In this document: piece by piece, positions 26,312 to 37,567 of the stretch
Layout: each line of letters begins with the position of its first letter
Numbering within the stretch: the first letter of the stretch is position 1
Source of the DNA: Perkinsus chesapeaki
Taxonomy: Eukaryota; Perkinsozoa; Perkinsida; Perkinsidae
Reading direction: 5' to 3'
NCBI GenBank assembly: GCA_013115145.1
Contig: JAAPAO010000118.1
Span: forward strand, 20,149 to 71,002
DNA length: 50,854 bases
Position numbers and translations under genes: made by a program
Notes under the pieces: generated by a model
What the model saw: only the letters and a program-made list of their open reading frames with translations
What the model was told of the DNA's origin: nothing
Databases searched by the model: none

Positions 26312-27209
26312 TCAATCCAGACTGTCGACAAGTCCTGCTCCGAAAACTCCTCGTCGCACAGGTTGTCGCCTCGTTGCAAAGCGGGATCCCATATCTCCAA
26401 TGTTGCTCATAGTCCTCGATCGTAGGTATCTTTTACTCTTTGATACTGAACCACCACCGTTACTCATGAAAGTAGCAGCGCTGCGGCTTGTGGCGTCGGC
26501 TGCAGCATTTGACTGGGAAAAGTCGTTAGTCCTCATCAGGGCTCGTGGATCCTCGGCACTCAGCCAGCGGCTGCCCATACCGCCGTTACAATCTTGGATG
26601 AATCTGAGGCATCAAAAAGCCTCATGATTGGCGGGAGTACGAGGCTACCTGTCAGATGCACCCTCCGAACACTCTTCTCTTACTTCGTCGTCTTTGTGCA
26701 GCACGGAGTCGAGCCCATCTCTATACGCGCCGAGACGAATGCTCCAGGTTGACTCCTGGGCTCCACCGTCAGCAGCCTCAGCAGTTGCCGCTGTAGACCA
26801 CACACGACTGAGAACAGGCTATGAGTTCGAGTATCAGGCAATGGGACAACCGATACTTCTCACAAACGGCTTACTCACCTGAGAGTCGGGCGTGGTGCAT
26901 GACTCGCTGGGGATGCCTCGTTCATTCCAGCTTGGAACGGAGTAGAGAAGTCGACCTGAGGTGGAGTCCGTATCACAATCGCTTTATCAGATTGCGAATA
27001 TTAGTCAAATAAATAAGGATCTAGGGTGGCACCTGGTCTCTGGACGTATAAAAGGAAGAGGTAGATTTCCCAATGGTTGACTCGTAGTCGAACAATGCGA
27101 TGGAGTCGAGGTTGCTGACCTGCAAAGGCTAATGTCATTTATAACAAATAACACTTTTTACATCAACATTGTAGACCCCAGTGTTGCCAACTCGCTGAAC
27201 TATGCTCAT
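26312..27209 (-). CDS. Hypothetical basic Ser/Arg-rich protein, 220 aa, five exons
   Basis: Not recognised. Five exons with matching phases: 27162-27209, 27033-27119, 26879-26955, 26649-26807 and 26312-26603; introns are 42-77 nt. The start is the first ATG after an acceptor (GGGACAG) about 20 nt upstream. The N-terminus (MSIVQRVGNTGVYNVD) is followed by an acidic-neutral stretch. The C-terminal hundred residues are disordered and basic, with repeated SRS/RT patterns (KSKRYLRSRTMSNIGDMGSRFATRRQ), possibly nucleic-acid binding or a phosphorylation target. Located between the small gene and the potassium-channel gene; its ATG is 150 nt downstream of the channel stop on the same strand. Confidence 0.6.
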
Positions 27210-27359
27210 CCAGCAAAGGCTGATATCTGTCCCAGGTGGCAGCCACGTCACGTCAGTCAACGGCCAAGACTTTTTTGCACTGATCTCGTGTCCTGGGCGA
27301 CAATTGCTGTGCGACTTTCCAAACTACTCATGGCATACCTGTTGTAGCGTCCGTGAACT

Positions 27360-30155
27360 CTAATGTGCAGACAAGTTCGAAACTGCTTGCTGCATCCTTA
27401 ATGCCAGTCGAGATACACGACGAACGCGTTGACGATGCTGCGTATGAGCGATGGGAGGAGTGTCGCCTGGATCCAAGTATGTAGAAACATAGCTATCGAT
27501 AGCGTACTGTGGCGTCACTGGATGGTCATGAGTAGACGTCGGTGTTATGGGACTCGGCCAGATGTTAGCAGCAGGCATAGCAGGCTGTGGTGGAGGATTA
27601 GGAGGAGGAGCCACCGTGCTGCTCACTTGACGCGTCATCTTGTAACTATCGCTTGAGGATTGCAAACGATAACAGCGAGATGCCTCACTGTTCGCTAAAG
27701 TGTCTAACCCAAAAATGTTGTCCTACTGTAGAGGTACTTGTGGGACAGTTAAGAGTCCCACCGATGACGCTTTGGTCCCCAGGGGTGCCTATAAGGCGAA
27801 GGATATAAACGTGAGTGTATGTCATGAGAAGATACCAGTATCAATGCCAACATCTTCGTCGTTGTCATCCTTCAGAACGTCTGCTTGGTGCAGCAGTGGC
27901 AGGCGTTCCACTGGGATGTAGGCACACACCTCCACGGGAAGGCTCATGAATTCCAGCGGTATTGACGTATCGAAATAATGCAGCTCCTGAGTAAATGTGA
28001 TTGAATACAACAAACTACTGACGACGAGTGCTTCAATGTTGAGTGATGACATGTTTAGAAATACAAAAACTTGATATTGTAATTTGGCAACTGTGGCAAT
28101 GTGACGGAGCTGCAGTTTGAAATCGATAGTAATGATAATCGATCGCAGAGGTCGCCCAAGGTGTTGGGCACGGACTAATAGATCCGATGTTTGCAAATTG
28201 CAATCGATTGCTCGTCTCATATCGCAGTGGGTCGGTTTAACTGACCTGTACTGTAGGACAACTCCAGTTGTCTTCCGATGCAGGATGATGCTCAATAAGG
28301 AAAAGTCGCATGGATACGTGGAAAAAGTGACGGTGAAAAACCTGCGGAGAACTGTCGTGCTTTAGACGTATGTATTGGTTACATTGACGAATCTAAAACA
28401 CAGCCTCACGTGCTCCCTATCCGCGACAACGCTGTTGGTATGAAGCTGTGTCGGTCTATCAGGACCAACCCTGGATAAAAGGCCGAGGGTGTCTTTGACG
28501 AGAAAAGAACAACTTACCCACCAAGAACGCTGAAGGAGTCCTCGCAAGGAGGAATGGCAAACAAGCGCGTCGAGAACGCACATGCTAGATCTCGGGAACC
28601 TGAAGCAAGATTGTATTGGGCAAATGTACTGAAGCGTACTGTCTAAAGTAAACTTGGCAAATACAATACCAGTCAGGGCCGTATGTTGCAAGAGACCCAA
28701 TATAGAGATAATAGTTACCCCCACATTGGTGGCGAAACATAAAGGCTCTTTACCACCGTAGCCTATAGTAAAAAGAGTTTGAACCTAGAAAGGAGACTGG
28801 CACGAGTTCGTGCTTTGTAGGGGATAAGGCTGAGGACATGGTATTGATAAATAAATGTGACATATAATTCAACTGAAGGGACCTACCACAAAAAAGTAAT
28901 AGTCCGCTAGATTGTGGACGTCTTTGGTGCAGACAAAGTCGCCGTCGAACGATCGAAGACAGACCGCGTAAAGAAGTATGACGATTATGTATCTATTAGA
29001 GATACTAGATAGCACGGGTTCGAATCCTGGTTGGGGCAGGCGTACATAATAATGACTAGGAAAAATATAGTATGCCATTTCAGTCGAATTATTGAGGGAA
29101 ATGTATCGTAAAGCCAGTTCAAATAAACCTGAATGAACCCCCTCCCGTTTAAAGGAGACTACCAGGCGTCGTTTGTGTTACCTTTGTTATATACGGTATT
29201 AAACGATGGACATTGAGGTTGCCTCTTGTGGAGATTAAACTACGTCGGTCACCTTGTACGAAAAGCTTAAGATTTCTCCTCTCCATGCTGTGCTGAGATG
29301 TCCCTGTCCTGAATGGAGATGACACAATTACCGTGCTACACTGCTCAAGATATTCCGGAGCACAAAATGAAGAATCCGTCTGAGCAGGAAATCTATCGGA
29401 GAGCACTGGTTATAGAACCAATATGGATTAGAGGGCCACAGAGTGCACTAAGTTAAGCTCCATGCGACTGAGTCACAGATTCGGGAAAACGCAGAGTTGC
29501 TGCAGCAGCAATGCTGCTCACTCAGCAAGGTCTTCTACGGGGCATATGGGTATTGGTGTAGCCTTCAATGAAGATACTTCGGACGATAAATGAGCAGCGG
29601 GTAGGGGGAAAGTCTGTTGGTGCCGCAGCTGCGGTCGGCCAATTCGTTCTGTGCTGCATGTCTCTGCATGACTCGAGCACGGGTCAGCTTCTTGAACTGA
29701 CCTTGACCGCTGAGAAGACGACGCAATAAACGTCCCTGAGTCACCATGTACGCACTCACCGGTGGCGCCACGTTATGCCCGGTCGATCCTTGCTTGGAGG
29801 CCCTGGCTGGCATGAAGGGCGACGTAGTTGCATATGATGGTGGTCGCCAAGCTATGGGAGAGCTCCCCGGAGTGCTATCCTTATTAGCTTGCTGTGCACT
29901 CGATGCCGTGCTGCTGGCCAGAGGGATGGAATCTGCAACAACCTTCGGCAAATGAGAATGCGTAGCCTTACCGCCTCCAGCATCACTCGAAGATATCGTT
30001 TCTACTCCACCGCACTCTAAATCCTCCTCATCTTCCTCTTTCAACAATGGCAAGACTAATGGCGGCTGTTCTCGTGGTAAACGGTTAGATATTGGCGGTG
30101 ACGGTCGACATGATAGTCGAGTATGTGGACCGCCGCCGATCAATGGTGATGTCAT
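27360..30155 (-). CDS. Inward-rectifier-type (Kir) potassium channel, 624 aa
   Basis: A two-transmembrane K+ channel of the IRK family. Ten exons, all in phase and summing to an exact multiple of three: 29578-30155, 29182-29308, 29046-29128, 28887-28992, 28640-28784, 28518-28599, 28383-28470, 27836-28109, 27689-27788 and 27360-27651. In order it shows RRSLISTRGNLNVHRL (N-terminal slide region), WLYDTFPSIIRLKW, TM1 (FFLVIIIYIIVILLYAV), pore helix and filter VVQTLFTIGYGG, TM2 (VGVTIISILGLLQHTALTG) and the family's G-IVFAKFT exit. The cytoplasmic beta domain follows (HVRLCFRFVNLRH, then FDTSIPLEFMSLP). Unusual are a 195-residue disordered N-terminus and a Pro-rich C-terminal tail. Introns are 37-102 nt except two of about 270 nt. 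Membrane (plasma or organellar) location is unknown. Confidence 0.9.
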
Positions 30156-30429
30156 GCTAAGTAGACTACAGATTCAAGCAATTGCGTTTTACAGGAAGCT
30201 GGCATCAGTTGCTGGTCGATGATTTTCATCATCGTCAAAGGGAATCAGCTAGCTTTTCAAGTTCACTGTCACAAGGGGAATTATACCTGCACGCATGCAC
30301 GAGCTCCTACAGCATCGAGCAAACCGCGTTCACGGAATATCACCAGTGGTACTTCATCACGGTAGTGCAATTGCCAGAACCATTCGAAGTATCAGATATC
30401 ATATCTATTTCCGTGAAGCTCATGCTATG

Positions 30430-30804
30430 ACTTCTAGAATACTCTACATGGTCTATAATGCACTTGGTGGATGAGAGTACAATACGATAGCCGCCTCGCA
30501 GTACTAACGTTGATAATGTGTTCGTCTCGTTTATGAGAAGCAGATCGAATCGCGAGAGCAGTATAGACTCCGCCTGGTATCGCTTACGTAACACGGGGAT
30601 TAGGCCCTAATCATTAGGGCGGTAGAGAGGGAACCCTAGGTGAGAGCGGACCAAAAGTCTCGCCCCGTCACCTCACGGCGACCCCGAGACTCAGCAACAT
30701 TTTCATTCCATCAAACGCGCCTACGGGCTGGTGGGCCACCAGTGGTGGCTGAGCTCGGCTCTCGTTTATTGAGTACCTCTGCCGCAGAGGCTCTGCGTTG
30801 ATTT
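30430..30804. repeat. Duplicated upstream flank of the protease pseudogene
   Basis: Bases 30432-30500 match 23591-23662 with substitutions and small gaps, and 30783-30804 match the 20-odd bases before the intact protease ATG. It also contains a short inverted repeat GCCCTAAT / ATTAGGGC (30604-30620). Confidence 0.65.
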
Positions 30805-31946
30805 ATGGGTATACGGATTTCGGACGTCCTCTATCTCCTTCAACAGCTATCCCCTCTTTTCTGGGCTGCCGATTTGTATAGAATTCCTATTTCCCGTGAG
30901 GACGTGTTTACGGGTGATACATGGGGGCAGCTCGTAGCCCCGATTAAGGTCGGTAACTACGACACCTACGCCCTTATCGATACTGGAACGCCACTCCTTT
31001 TCTTCATCTGGAGGCATTGGTTCGAAGGTGTTCAGCCCGGCGGTTGCAAGTTGTACGTTTTTGGCTGCTATGAATGTTCCCCTGATGTTTGCACCAAAGG
31101 CGATGAAACTACCTTCAAGTATGATAATGACTATACGGTAACTCTATTCAGGCACCACGACACCCTTAGCCTCGGAGCTTCAACTGTGGCTGGGATTGAG
31201 TTCGGGTAGACAACTGGCAGTTATCAACTGGCACCAACGCGCGACCCTGGGCCACTCTAGGAGTAGGTCTATAGACTCGGCTTATACATCCATATCGTAA
31301 GTTGATGAAGCAGCTAAACTTAACTAATTACAGTTCTTCTATTTACCTTGAGGATGACGAGACAACCTCAACCGTTTTAGATTGGAGGAGCCAACTAAAT
31401 ATCGCGCCCCTTTGAGGTACATTCGGGTTTCTCAAGATGGTTGTCGAATTATAAATGGTCGGTTGAGCTGGGTAACTTGATCATCGGCCAGACGAAGGGC
31501 ATTGATACCATTCCCAAAGTGTCGATGTGGATAAACGCACCAACAATCTAATCATGCCCCACTCCTTCAAAGAAAATGTGCTGAATCGCTTGGGGAACTC
31601 AGGACAAAGGCCGCCGGTTACTATCTCCGACGACGCTGAGGGATATCTTGTGGAGTGCATAGCCGATACAGCTAACCAGCCTTCTATAACGAACTTCTTC
31701 CTTGGACCACACGGCCAGGAATTTCCCCTCAATATCCCTTCAAGTAGCTTACTTCGTAAATCCAACGGACCGTTGGCAACGGTATCAGCCGTTTTTGCTC
31801 TTATACTACGGCGATGCTGACTGGGTGCTTGGACAGTCCACCCAGTCAGCGCACTTATCCAGTCCAATGGGCTGAATGCCATTCTTGGCCATTATTTTTG
31901 CTTATATTGGAACGAGATACTCGTGGGGTTCTCTGATGCGGTATAG
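30805..31946 (+). pseudogene. Aspartyl protease pseudogene, copy of 24361-25449
   Basis: The first about 350 bases match the intact protease almost base for base; I see one difference (Pro to Thr at residue 36). From about 31154 on the identity drops abruptly. A TAG at 31207-31209 ends the frame at residue 134. Downstream, the rest of the gene is recognisable but broken by several frameshifts and small insertions, through the remains of the second lobe to a relic stop at 31946. The second catalytic DTG motif is destroyed (the region reads DKRTNN in its local frame). No intact protease can be made. The sharp boundary between a pristine 5' part and a decayed 3' part suggests gene conversion from the intact copy. 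Confidence 0.9.
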
Positions 31947-32213
31947 CAAATATGGGAACACTGCCTCCATGGGGAGCAATAGATCATTGGCCGAGCTACT
32001 TTAGGTGACCAAATGTTATTTAGGTCACATTCCTTTACATACTCATCGGGACTGCTACCTTAGCACTTTGGCAGAGTAGCAGACTGCAAGCACCACCCGT
32101 GACCCCCTCGCTTCACCCAGACCTGCGTTAATTCCTCATCACAGCTTGGTATTCCCTACTATAAGACGGTCTCACGCTTGATTCTTCATCATCATCCAGG
32201 TCCCCAGCTCAAC

Positions 32214-32656
32214 ATGTCTATATCAACTGACACCAATTTGGTGTCATCGACCTCGCAAACTGTCAGGGCTGACCATACTTCTGAGGCGACGAACGCTCAT
32301 TTACGCCTGCCTTGTAATTCACTGTGTGAATTCGCGTTAGGGTTGAAATTCGACCGATTCCTTCAGTGCGTGCGAGTGCGATGTTCTACCATTGTATCCG
32401 ACCCCGTATCATCTCGTATGGATGATGCATAGATTTTTGTGGTTAACTAAAATCGGTAGTGCCCATATTTCGATATGGAGACATCCTCTGTTCCGCTGCG
32501 CCACCCATCAAGATCGCTATAGATCAAATGCAGGCTGCAGATCCCGACGTCATAGAACATGTGATGAGGCAAACGGTTTGGCCCAAACGGGAGGACCTCG
32601 GTGGGATGCCCAAAATTCTAATCAAATATTGGACTGGCGCCTACGTACCTGTCTGA
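32214..32656 (+). CDS. Hypothetical protein, 132 aa, two exons
   Basis: Not recognised. Exons 32214-32415 and 32460-32656 are joined by a 44-nt GT-AG intron in phase. The start ATG follows a CCCCAG acceptor by a few bases. The N-terminal 30 residues are Ser/Thr-rich. After that comes a compact-looking domain containing CNSLCEFALGLKFDRFLQC, the segment LPIFRYGDILCSAAPP, an alpha-helical stretch and KILIKYWTGAYVPV at the C-terminus. Confidence 0.5.
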
Positions 32657-32742
32657 CCGATTGCCCAGCCACTCAACTCGCCAGTAGCCCTGGAGATAGG
32701 ATTCAGAAATTCAACAGAAAGTATAGCAGAAACGGGGACATG

Positions 32743-33010
32743 CTAAAAGGCGAAACGTTTACCGGACACTCCAAAGGGTCGACTTTCGTTCTTCAGCTTC
32801 CTCTCCAGCCTCAGCGCTCTGAACTCTTCCTCGATAGCTCGATATGCGCACCGAGCCTATTAAATAGCTATCAAGAGTGAAGCAGGATCAATACTGTACC
32901 TTGGCAGGGGCGTTCTTGCTGACTTTCATATTAAAGACCTTCTGTCGAGCCTTCGTGGGCCTTTTAGTGGCGAACGTCCGACATGCTTGGGTTAACAAAG
33001 TGAATGGCAT
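32743..33010 (-). CDS. Small basic protein with mitochondrial-type leader, 74 aa
   Basis: Exons 32900-33010 and 32743-32856 are joined by a 43-nt GT-AG intron in phase. The N-terminus (MPFTLLTQACRTFATKRP) looks like a mitochondrial targeting peptide. The rest is basic and helical (RAIEEEFRALRLERKLKNESRP) and ends GKRFAF. Size and composition suit a small organellar ribosomal or assembly protein, but no family is recognised. An ATG slightly upstream (33030s) is out of frame. Divergent from the KH gene. Confidence 0.45.
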
Positions 33011-33552
33011 ACCAGGACACGCTTGATCATAGGAACTGATATCTTTGGTGAGTGAGTTCAAGCTACTTTTGGGTTAGTGGGAGTAGCACTGAGCACCCAA
33101 CACTGTATGGAATGGAAGAAACCATATAAAGTTGGGTAACTATTAGGCGACAGAGCTTGACACTGGAGCACCCGCCGGTAACAGGGCTCCTATACTTCAG
33201 CTTGGACGCCAATTCGACGCATTCTACGAATGCATTAAGGGACGCTACCGATCGCAAGAGGATTTGATTGCCAAAATGTGCTAGTATACCTGAGCACTAG
33301 CTGGAACCACCATAGGTAGTAGAAGGGAGTTTGACGGGCATCCTATCAAGGCAAATCCTCAACAGCCGCTTCACTCATCTTGCTCTGCTGCGCCAGACAC
33401 AAGTCACGCGCCACGAAATCATTATTGTCGCGCACGCCCAGGAAGACGTTTCCACAATACCCCCGACTGAACCTATTTTTTTGTACGCGTTGACAAAATC
33501 TCACATCGATTGTTGGTCTGAGATCTTCTAGATTCTCTCCCTTGTTCCTATC
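33011..33552. other. Bidirectional intergenic region
   Basis: It separates the small minus-strand gene from the plus-strand KH gene, so both promoters should be here. A minus-strand frame at 33063-33257 is open but short, with no splice partners found. Nothing else was recognised. Confidence 0.45.
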
Positions 33553-34972
33553 ATGCCCGTATCATCCCATCACTACGGTAAAAGGCCTATTAATGTCGCT
33601 GAGTCCAGAGTGATGAAGGTCCCACGGCCACTTCAATCCACGTCAGTGTCAGCAGCGGCTGCAGCTGCTCTAGCGGCCGCCAAAGGTAACCCTACGCTTC
33701 GATACAAGGCTATGTGTTATTAGGGCTTGTCAATGCCAGCTCTGAGTGTCGTCGAGATGTCCATGGTAACCCTATCGGACTTGGTGCTTTAGCACAGGAG
33801 CAGATCACTGCCGAAATGACCGAGCTCGGCGGTAAGATTCATACTAAGCAGTCTCCTCAGGTTTATTTCAGGACTAGGTGAGACCTCCACAGCCCCGCAA
33901 CTCTTCACAGCCGAAGTCACTTGCCATAAAGACCTTGCCGGCCGTGTGGGCGCTAAGACGCTCTCGACAGATTGGTAGATCTTTTGCCTTTAGGTCATTG
34001 GAAGCCGTGGCACTAGGATCAGGGAGATACAGGAGCTAACATCTTGCAGGATTCATAATGTTACGAGAACCTCTCAGCCTTCCTTCACCATTTTCATCAT
34101 TAAAGGAAGTGGCGATGGTCGGCTCTGTCTGCCCGAGGAAGGCACTTGCCAGGTTCCGAGTCCGCTGTTGAACGATGCGTCGCACTTGTTGAGAGAGTAG
34201 TCGCTGAAGGCAGGCAAACGGAGGCAGAGGCGTCCAAAACTGCTGCGATGAGCAAGGATATGGTGAGCGTGTTGCTCCCGGTGTGTTTGGAAGTCATGTC
34301 TTAGGTCGTGGTTATTCCTGGTTCGGTGAAACCGTCATTGATCGGACCAAGCCGATCTGTACTGCGAGCGATCCAACAGGACTCTAGCACCAACATAGTG
34401 ATAGGTAACCGAAATAGTGCTCGCCGTGCTAGGCTATTCTTACTTAGAGAAGACTCCCATTGCGGGTGGTGTTTTCGAAGGTCACGATCTTGGTAGGAAG
34501 TACTGTGGTTACTTGGTCACAGTCCGCGGGGCTGATGACGTGAGCCTTGGTCTGGCCTTCGAGTACATCGCTCAAGTAGTTGCCGGAAGATACCCGATTG
34601 ACTTGGCGATTTACCGTTGGAAACAGTAAGGGTGTCTGAGGTGTCTGTTGGAGGGTATGGGATCTCATCAGCGCGATTGGAAGTGAGATTTACCAGAACC
34701 TCTCTGTGGAGGAATCCTTGGCTTATCGAACAATGCCTATCGAATGGCTTGATTATTGCCTGAGATGCACGGATGCAGTTATGGCCGAATCTGACCTGTT
34801 TAAGCGAAGCGAGCTGATCAAGTACATTTGTCATATAAGAGAGAGCTACTTTATATCGACGGAAGTGCTCCAATGGGCGCGTCTGAATCACCGAGTGCTT
34901 TCCCGATTGGCTGAAGTAATGACTGAGGCAGCGAGGAAGGCTTACTGTAAGGTGAAGGCTGAGGATGCTTAG
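33553..34972 (+). CDS. KH-domain RNA-binding protein
   Basis: Eight exons, all in phase: 33553-33685, 33724-33831, 33872-33945, 33994-34108, 34153-34262, 34305-34404, 34448-34625 and 34684-34972; introns are 38-58 nt. A Ser/Ala-rich N-terminus is followed by a canonical KH domain: TCHKDLAGRVIGSRGTRIRE with the GxxG loop GSRG, then IQELTSCRI and a closing helix SSESAVERCVALVERVV. A second, degenerate KH-like unit follows (VVVIPGSVKPSLIGPSRSVL... NIVIEK), with GPSR in place of GxxG. An all-helical C-terminal region of about 110 residues completes the protein. The GxxG loop is on the exon that begins after a 48-nt intron, which confirms the splice. RNA target and process are unknown. Confidence 0.85.
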
Positions 34973-35133
34973 TGGGCCTCAAGTTGTTGTTGTTGTCGGT
35001 TACTAGTTCACTGCTGTTCTTAGTGGACATGTTTACTCATTCATGCTATTCATGTTGAAGCTTTGTTTCACCGCCGATCAGTTTGGGTTTTCAATTCCGA
35101 GGTGGATGGCAGCTTTGCTGTGGTTTGCTTGAA

Positions 35134-36429
35134 ATGGTCGATGCTGCCGCTGATAGCAGCGCCAAGAAGCCTACGGATGCAGAGAGGCTGGCTGCGGTTA
35201 AGTCGGTGATACCGCCACTGGCTCCTGCGCCGGTCCATCTCAAGGCACTCTACGGAAGACCAAGTGTCTTTGCAACGTAATAGTGGAGGGGGGACTGGAT
35301 TCGTTCAGGGGAGGTTGGTGCCTATGTTGCCTCAGGTACGTTGATGCCGGCCAAGGTATCGAGGAGCCTGGGGCGTCGGTGCCGGGACCGGGAGCGTACG
35401 ACGTTCCGCTTGACTCGGTTGGCTGCCCACAGATCCGGTCTCATTGGCGCAACGAGGGCGGTGTACCGATCCTGGCGAAGAACGAGAAGTCGTGGTCTCG
35501 AGTGTACATTACTAGATCTCATGCGAAGGCTGTAAAGGGTCTGGATGCGCCGGGTGTTGGGACATACGATTCGGATGGCAGCACACTGAGGAAGGACAAG
35601 GGTGTCACCTTCGCAATATCACGGAGACCGGACCTGTCTACCCAACTGGGAGTGGGGGACCGGGAGAGCCCAGGGCCTGGTTATGTTGACATTCGCGACA
35701 AATACGTGGACGGGAATGTTGCATTGAAGCCTTCCTCATCGGTGGCGTTCTCGTTCAGCAATCGGTTTAGTAAAGGCGCCCCCAATGGGCTGATGGTGGG
35801 CCCTGGACAGGTAAGGTGGATAAGCACGGGCTGGGGCGAGGTCTGGCTCTTCAGTACGGTGATGTCGGTGAGACGGCAATCAATCCGAAAAGGTTGTGCA
35901 AGTCGTTCTCGGTTGGACATAGGGCATATGATAAGTAGCTTAGCTGTTGGTGATGGTGGCTAGTATAATGGCTCAGGGTGAAGCGTCCAGGATGTGAAGA
36001 GGAGAATAAAGGTCGAGCTAGTCGAGGCCCTGGACCACCACTGTGGAGGGATATCAGTAACGCAGTATAGACGGAGTTATTCCTGAGAATGTTGTATCCT
36101 CTTCAGTCAAGGAAGGCTCCAAGGCTCATTCGTTCGGTCGGGCAGATCGGTTCGCTGTGGCAGTGGGGTCGAAAAGTGCCCCTAGTCTCAGAGAGTCGGC
36201 ACGTTTGCCGGGGCCCGGCCAGTACAGGCCGGAGGATGTCCGGACGTGTATTGCAATGAAAAGTCGCAAAGTAGGGGAGAGAGCGGTATGACTTGTTGTC
36301 ATTAGTTATGCACCTCAGCCCTTTGGTGATTATCCCGTGGAGCGCGGGTCAAAGGAAGTGGGTGGCCGGTCATTACCCGGGCCGGGATGGCTGAAGGAGA
36401 GCCGCCTTGCAGATGTAGTTAACAGTTAA
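35134..36429 (+). CDS. SHIPPO / PG-rich-repeat (STPGR) axonemal-type protein, 350 aa
   Basis: Six exons in phase: 35134-35276, 35336-35810, 35855-35934, 35977-36056, 36107-36270 and 36319-36429. The product carries repeated Pro-Gly motifs typical of sperm-tail PG-rich (SHIPPO/ODF3/CIMAP) proteins: SVPGPGAYDVP, DAPGVGTYDSDG, ESPGPGYVDI, MVGPGQYGD, RGPGPPLW, LPGPGQYRPEDVR and SLPGPGW. These are spaced 30-70 residues apart with SFG/FS-type hydrophobic anchors between them (SVAFSFSNRFSKGAP, AHSFGRADRF). In flagellates this family associates with axonemal doublets, so it suggests a flagellated stage. Start: ATG 35134 is in frame, but the exact leader is uncertain. Confidence 0.85.
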
Positions 36430-36839
36430 AACCGCTCATTAGTTAAGGGAACCGCTGCAGGTCCGGAATCCCTCAACTACAAAGTTTGGGAAGCCCCCGA
36501 TTAAGGGCCGGTTGAACTTTCGAGCCCTTCTCATATGTAAAGACCGTGTCTGGGGTGTTGGCTGAGTGGTAGTCTCAAGCACTGCTGTATCATAGCATGT
36601 TATGTATGTTATATCGTTGTTGTTCATGAGCGTATTCTGTATGCATTTTACCAAAGATTGCTGGAAGTAGTTGAGTTTATAGGGAGCGAGTTGCATTGTG
36701 ATAAGATAAGACCCGTCGAATGGGATACAAGTTGATCTCGGATGTGTTGCAATTGGTCTGGGATATACACGGCCTTACAGGGATCACCGTGTTGACTTGC
36801 TGTATCACAAAGTATCTGCTAGTTAAAAAGGGTATTAAA
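36430..36839. other. Intergenic upstream of tRNA-Gln
   Basis: Nothing recognised apart from the 3' flank of the PG-rich gene and a T-run terminator for the tRNA at its right edge. Confidence 0.45.
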
Positions 36840-36911
36840 AGGTCCTATCGGGATTTGAACCCGAGTCGCTGGATTCAAAGTCCAGAGTGCTAACCACTAC
36901 ACTATAGGACC
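36840..36911 (-). tRNA. tRNA-Gln(UUG)
   Basis: A complete 72-nt cloverleaf on the minus strand. The acceptor stem GGTCCTA pairs perfectly with TAGGACC. The anticodon stem is TCTGGA / TCCAGC with loop CTTTGAA (anticodon TTG). The T arm is CTCGGG-TTCAAAT-CCCGAT. The discriminator is U, as in other eukaryotic tRNA-Gln genes. A TTTT terminator follows directly. No intron. Confidence 0.95.
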
Positions 36912-37049
36912 AACCTACTTGTTGGTGTCTCAGCCGAATACACCCGTTGGCGCGAAGGCCACGCTATTGCAAACGGCAACCCTGGAAAACCGCCAACTCT
37001 TCTAGTGGAGCAACCCTATCAGTTGCAAGTGTCATTGTTTATATGAACT

Positions 37050-37344
37050 ATGGTTGATAAAACGATTGCATCTCAACCGACATCAGAGAAGGAAGAGCAA
37101 TTCCGCGAGGCTATTCGGCAGTACTTCACATCCACGACACGGTGTACGGACGAGCAGCAGCAGAAAGTGAGCAGCAGGCTGGTAGAGCATCCACGTGTGG
37201 CATTCTGCCGTGTTTTAGGCCGATGGGAATATAGAGGAGAAGGTCGATGCAGCTGTACGAGAATTGAAGAAAACTTTGAGAGCTTCGCTTCTAGGTAGGG
37301 CGAGGATGGGGGAACTGCTCAATCAGTATCGAGAGGCATTTTAA
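37050..37344 (+). CDS. Small helical protein, 80 aa, two exons
   Basis: Exons 37050-37166 and 37219-37344 join in phase across a 52-nt intron. The second half (NIEEKVDAAVRELKKTLRA... MGELLNQYREAF) has a heptad-like pattern and probably forms a coiled coil; the first half is acidic and polar (EKEEQFREAIRQYF). It looks like a small subunit of a larger complex, but I do not recognise it. Confidence 0.55.
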
Positions 37345-37567
37345 GAACAAGATTCGGGGGCTAGGGTCCATAGTTAGGACCGGAACTATGCCATATATCG
37401 TGATGAGCCGAATCCGCATACCATAGCGGTCCGCTAGAATATGCGGACTTGTCCGCTAGGAGCGGAGGCTGCCGGTCAGACACCACTCCCGATCGACTTG
37501 GTGCGGGATTTAGTACACGCAATTAGTTCTCATTGCTGCTCTACTCTGAAGGGTTTAGCTCTCCCAA

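Noticed and set aside
28753-28765. ACCGTAGCC resembling the start of the dinoflagellate/Perkinsus spliced leader
   Set aside because: The following bases do not match the leader and the site is the reverse complement of the K+ channel selectivity-filter exon.
28993-29045. A perfect tRNA B-box (GGTTCGAATCC) suggesting a tRNA or SINE
   Set aside because: No acceptor or anticodon stems form around it, and the segment is exactly an intron of the K+ channel gene; I treat it as coincidence.
30604-30620. CCCTAA/TTAGGG palindrome as a telomere or fusion trace
   Set aside because: Only one unit in each direction; too short to be telomeric.
33766-33792. A 27-nt GT-AG intron in the KH gene
   Set aside because: The sequence is open and in frame without splicing, and 27 nt is below the usual size.
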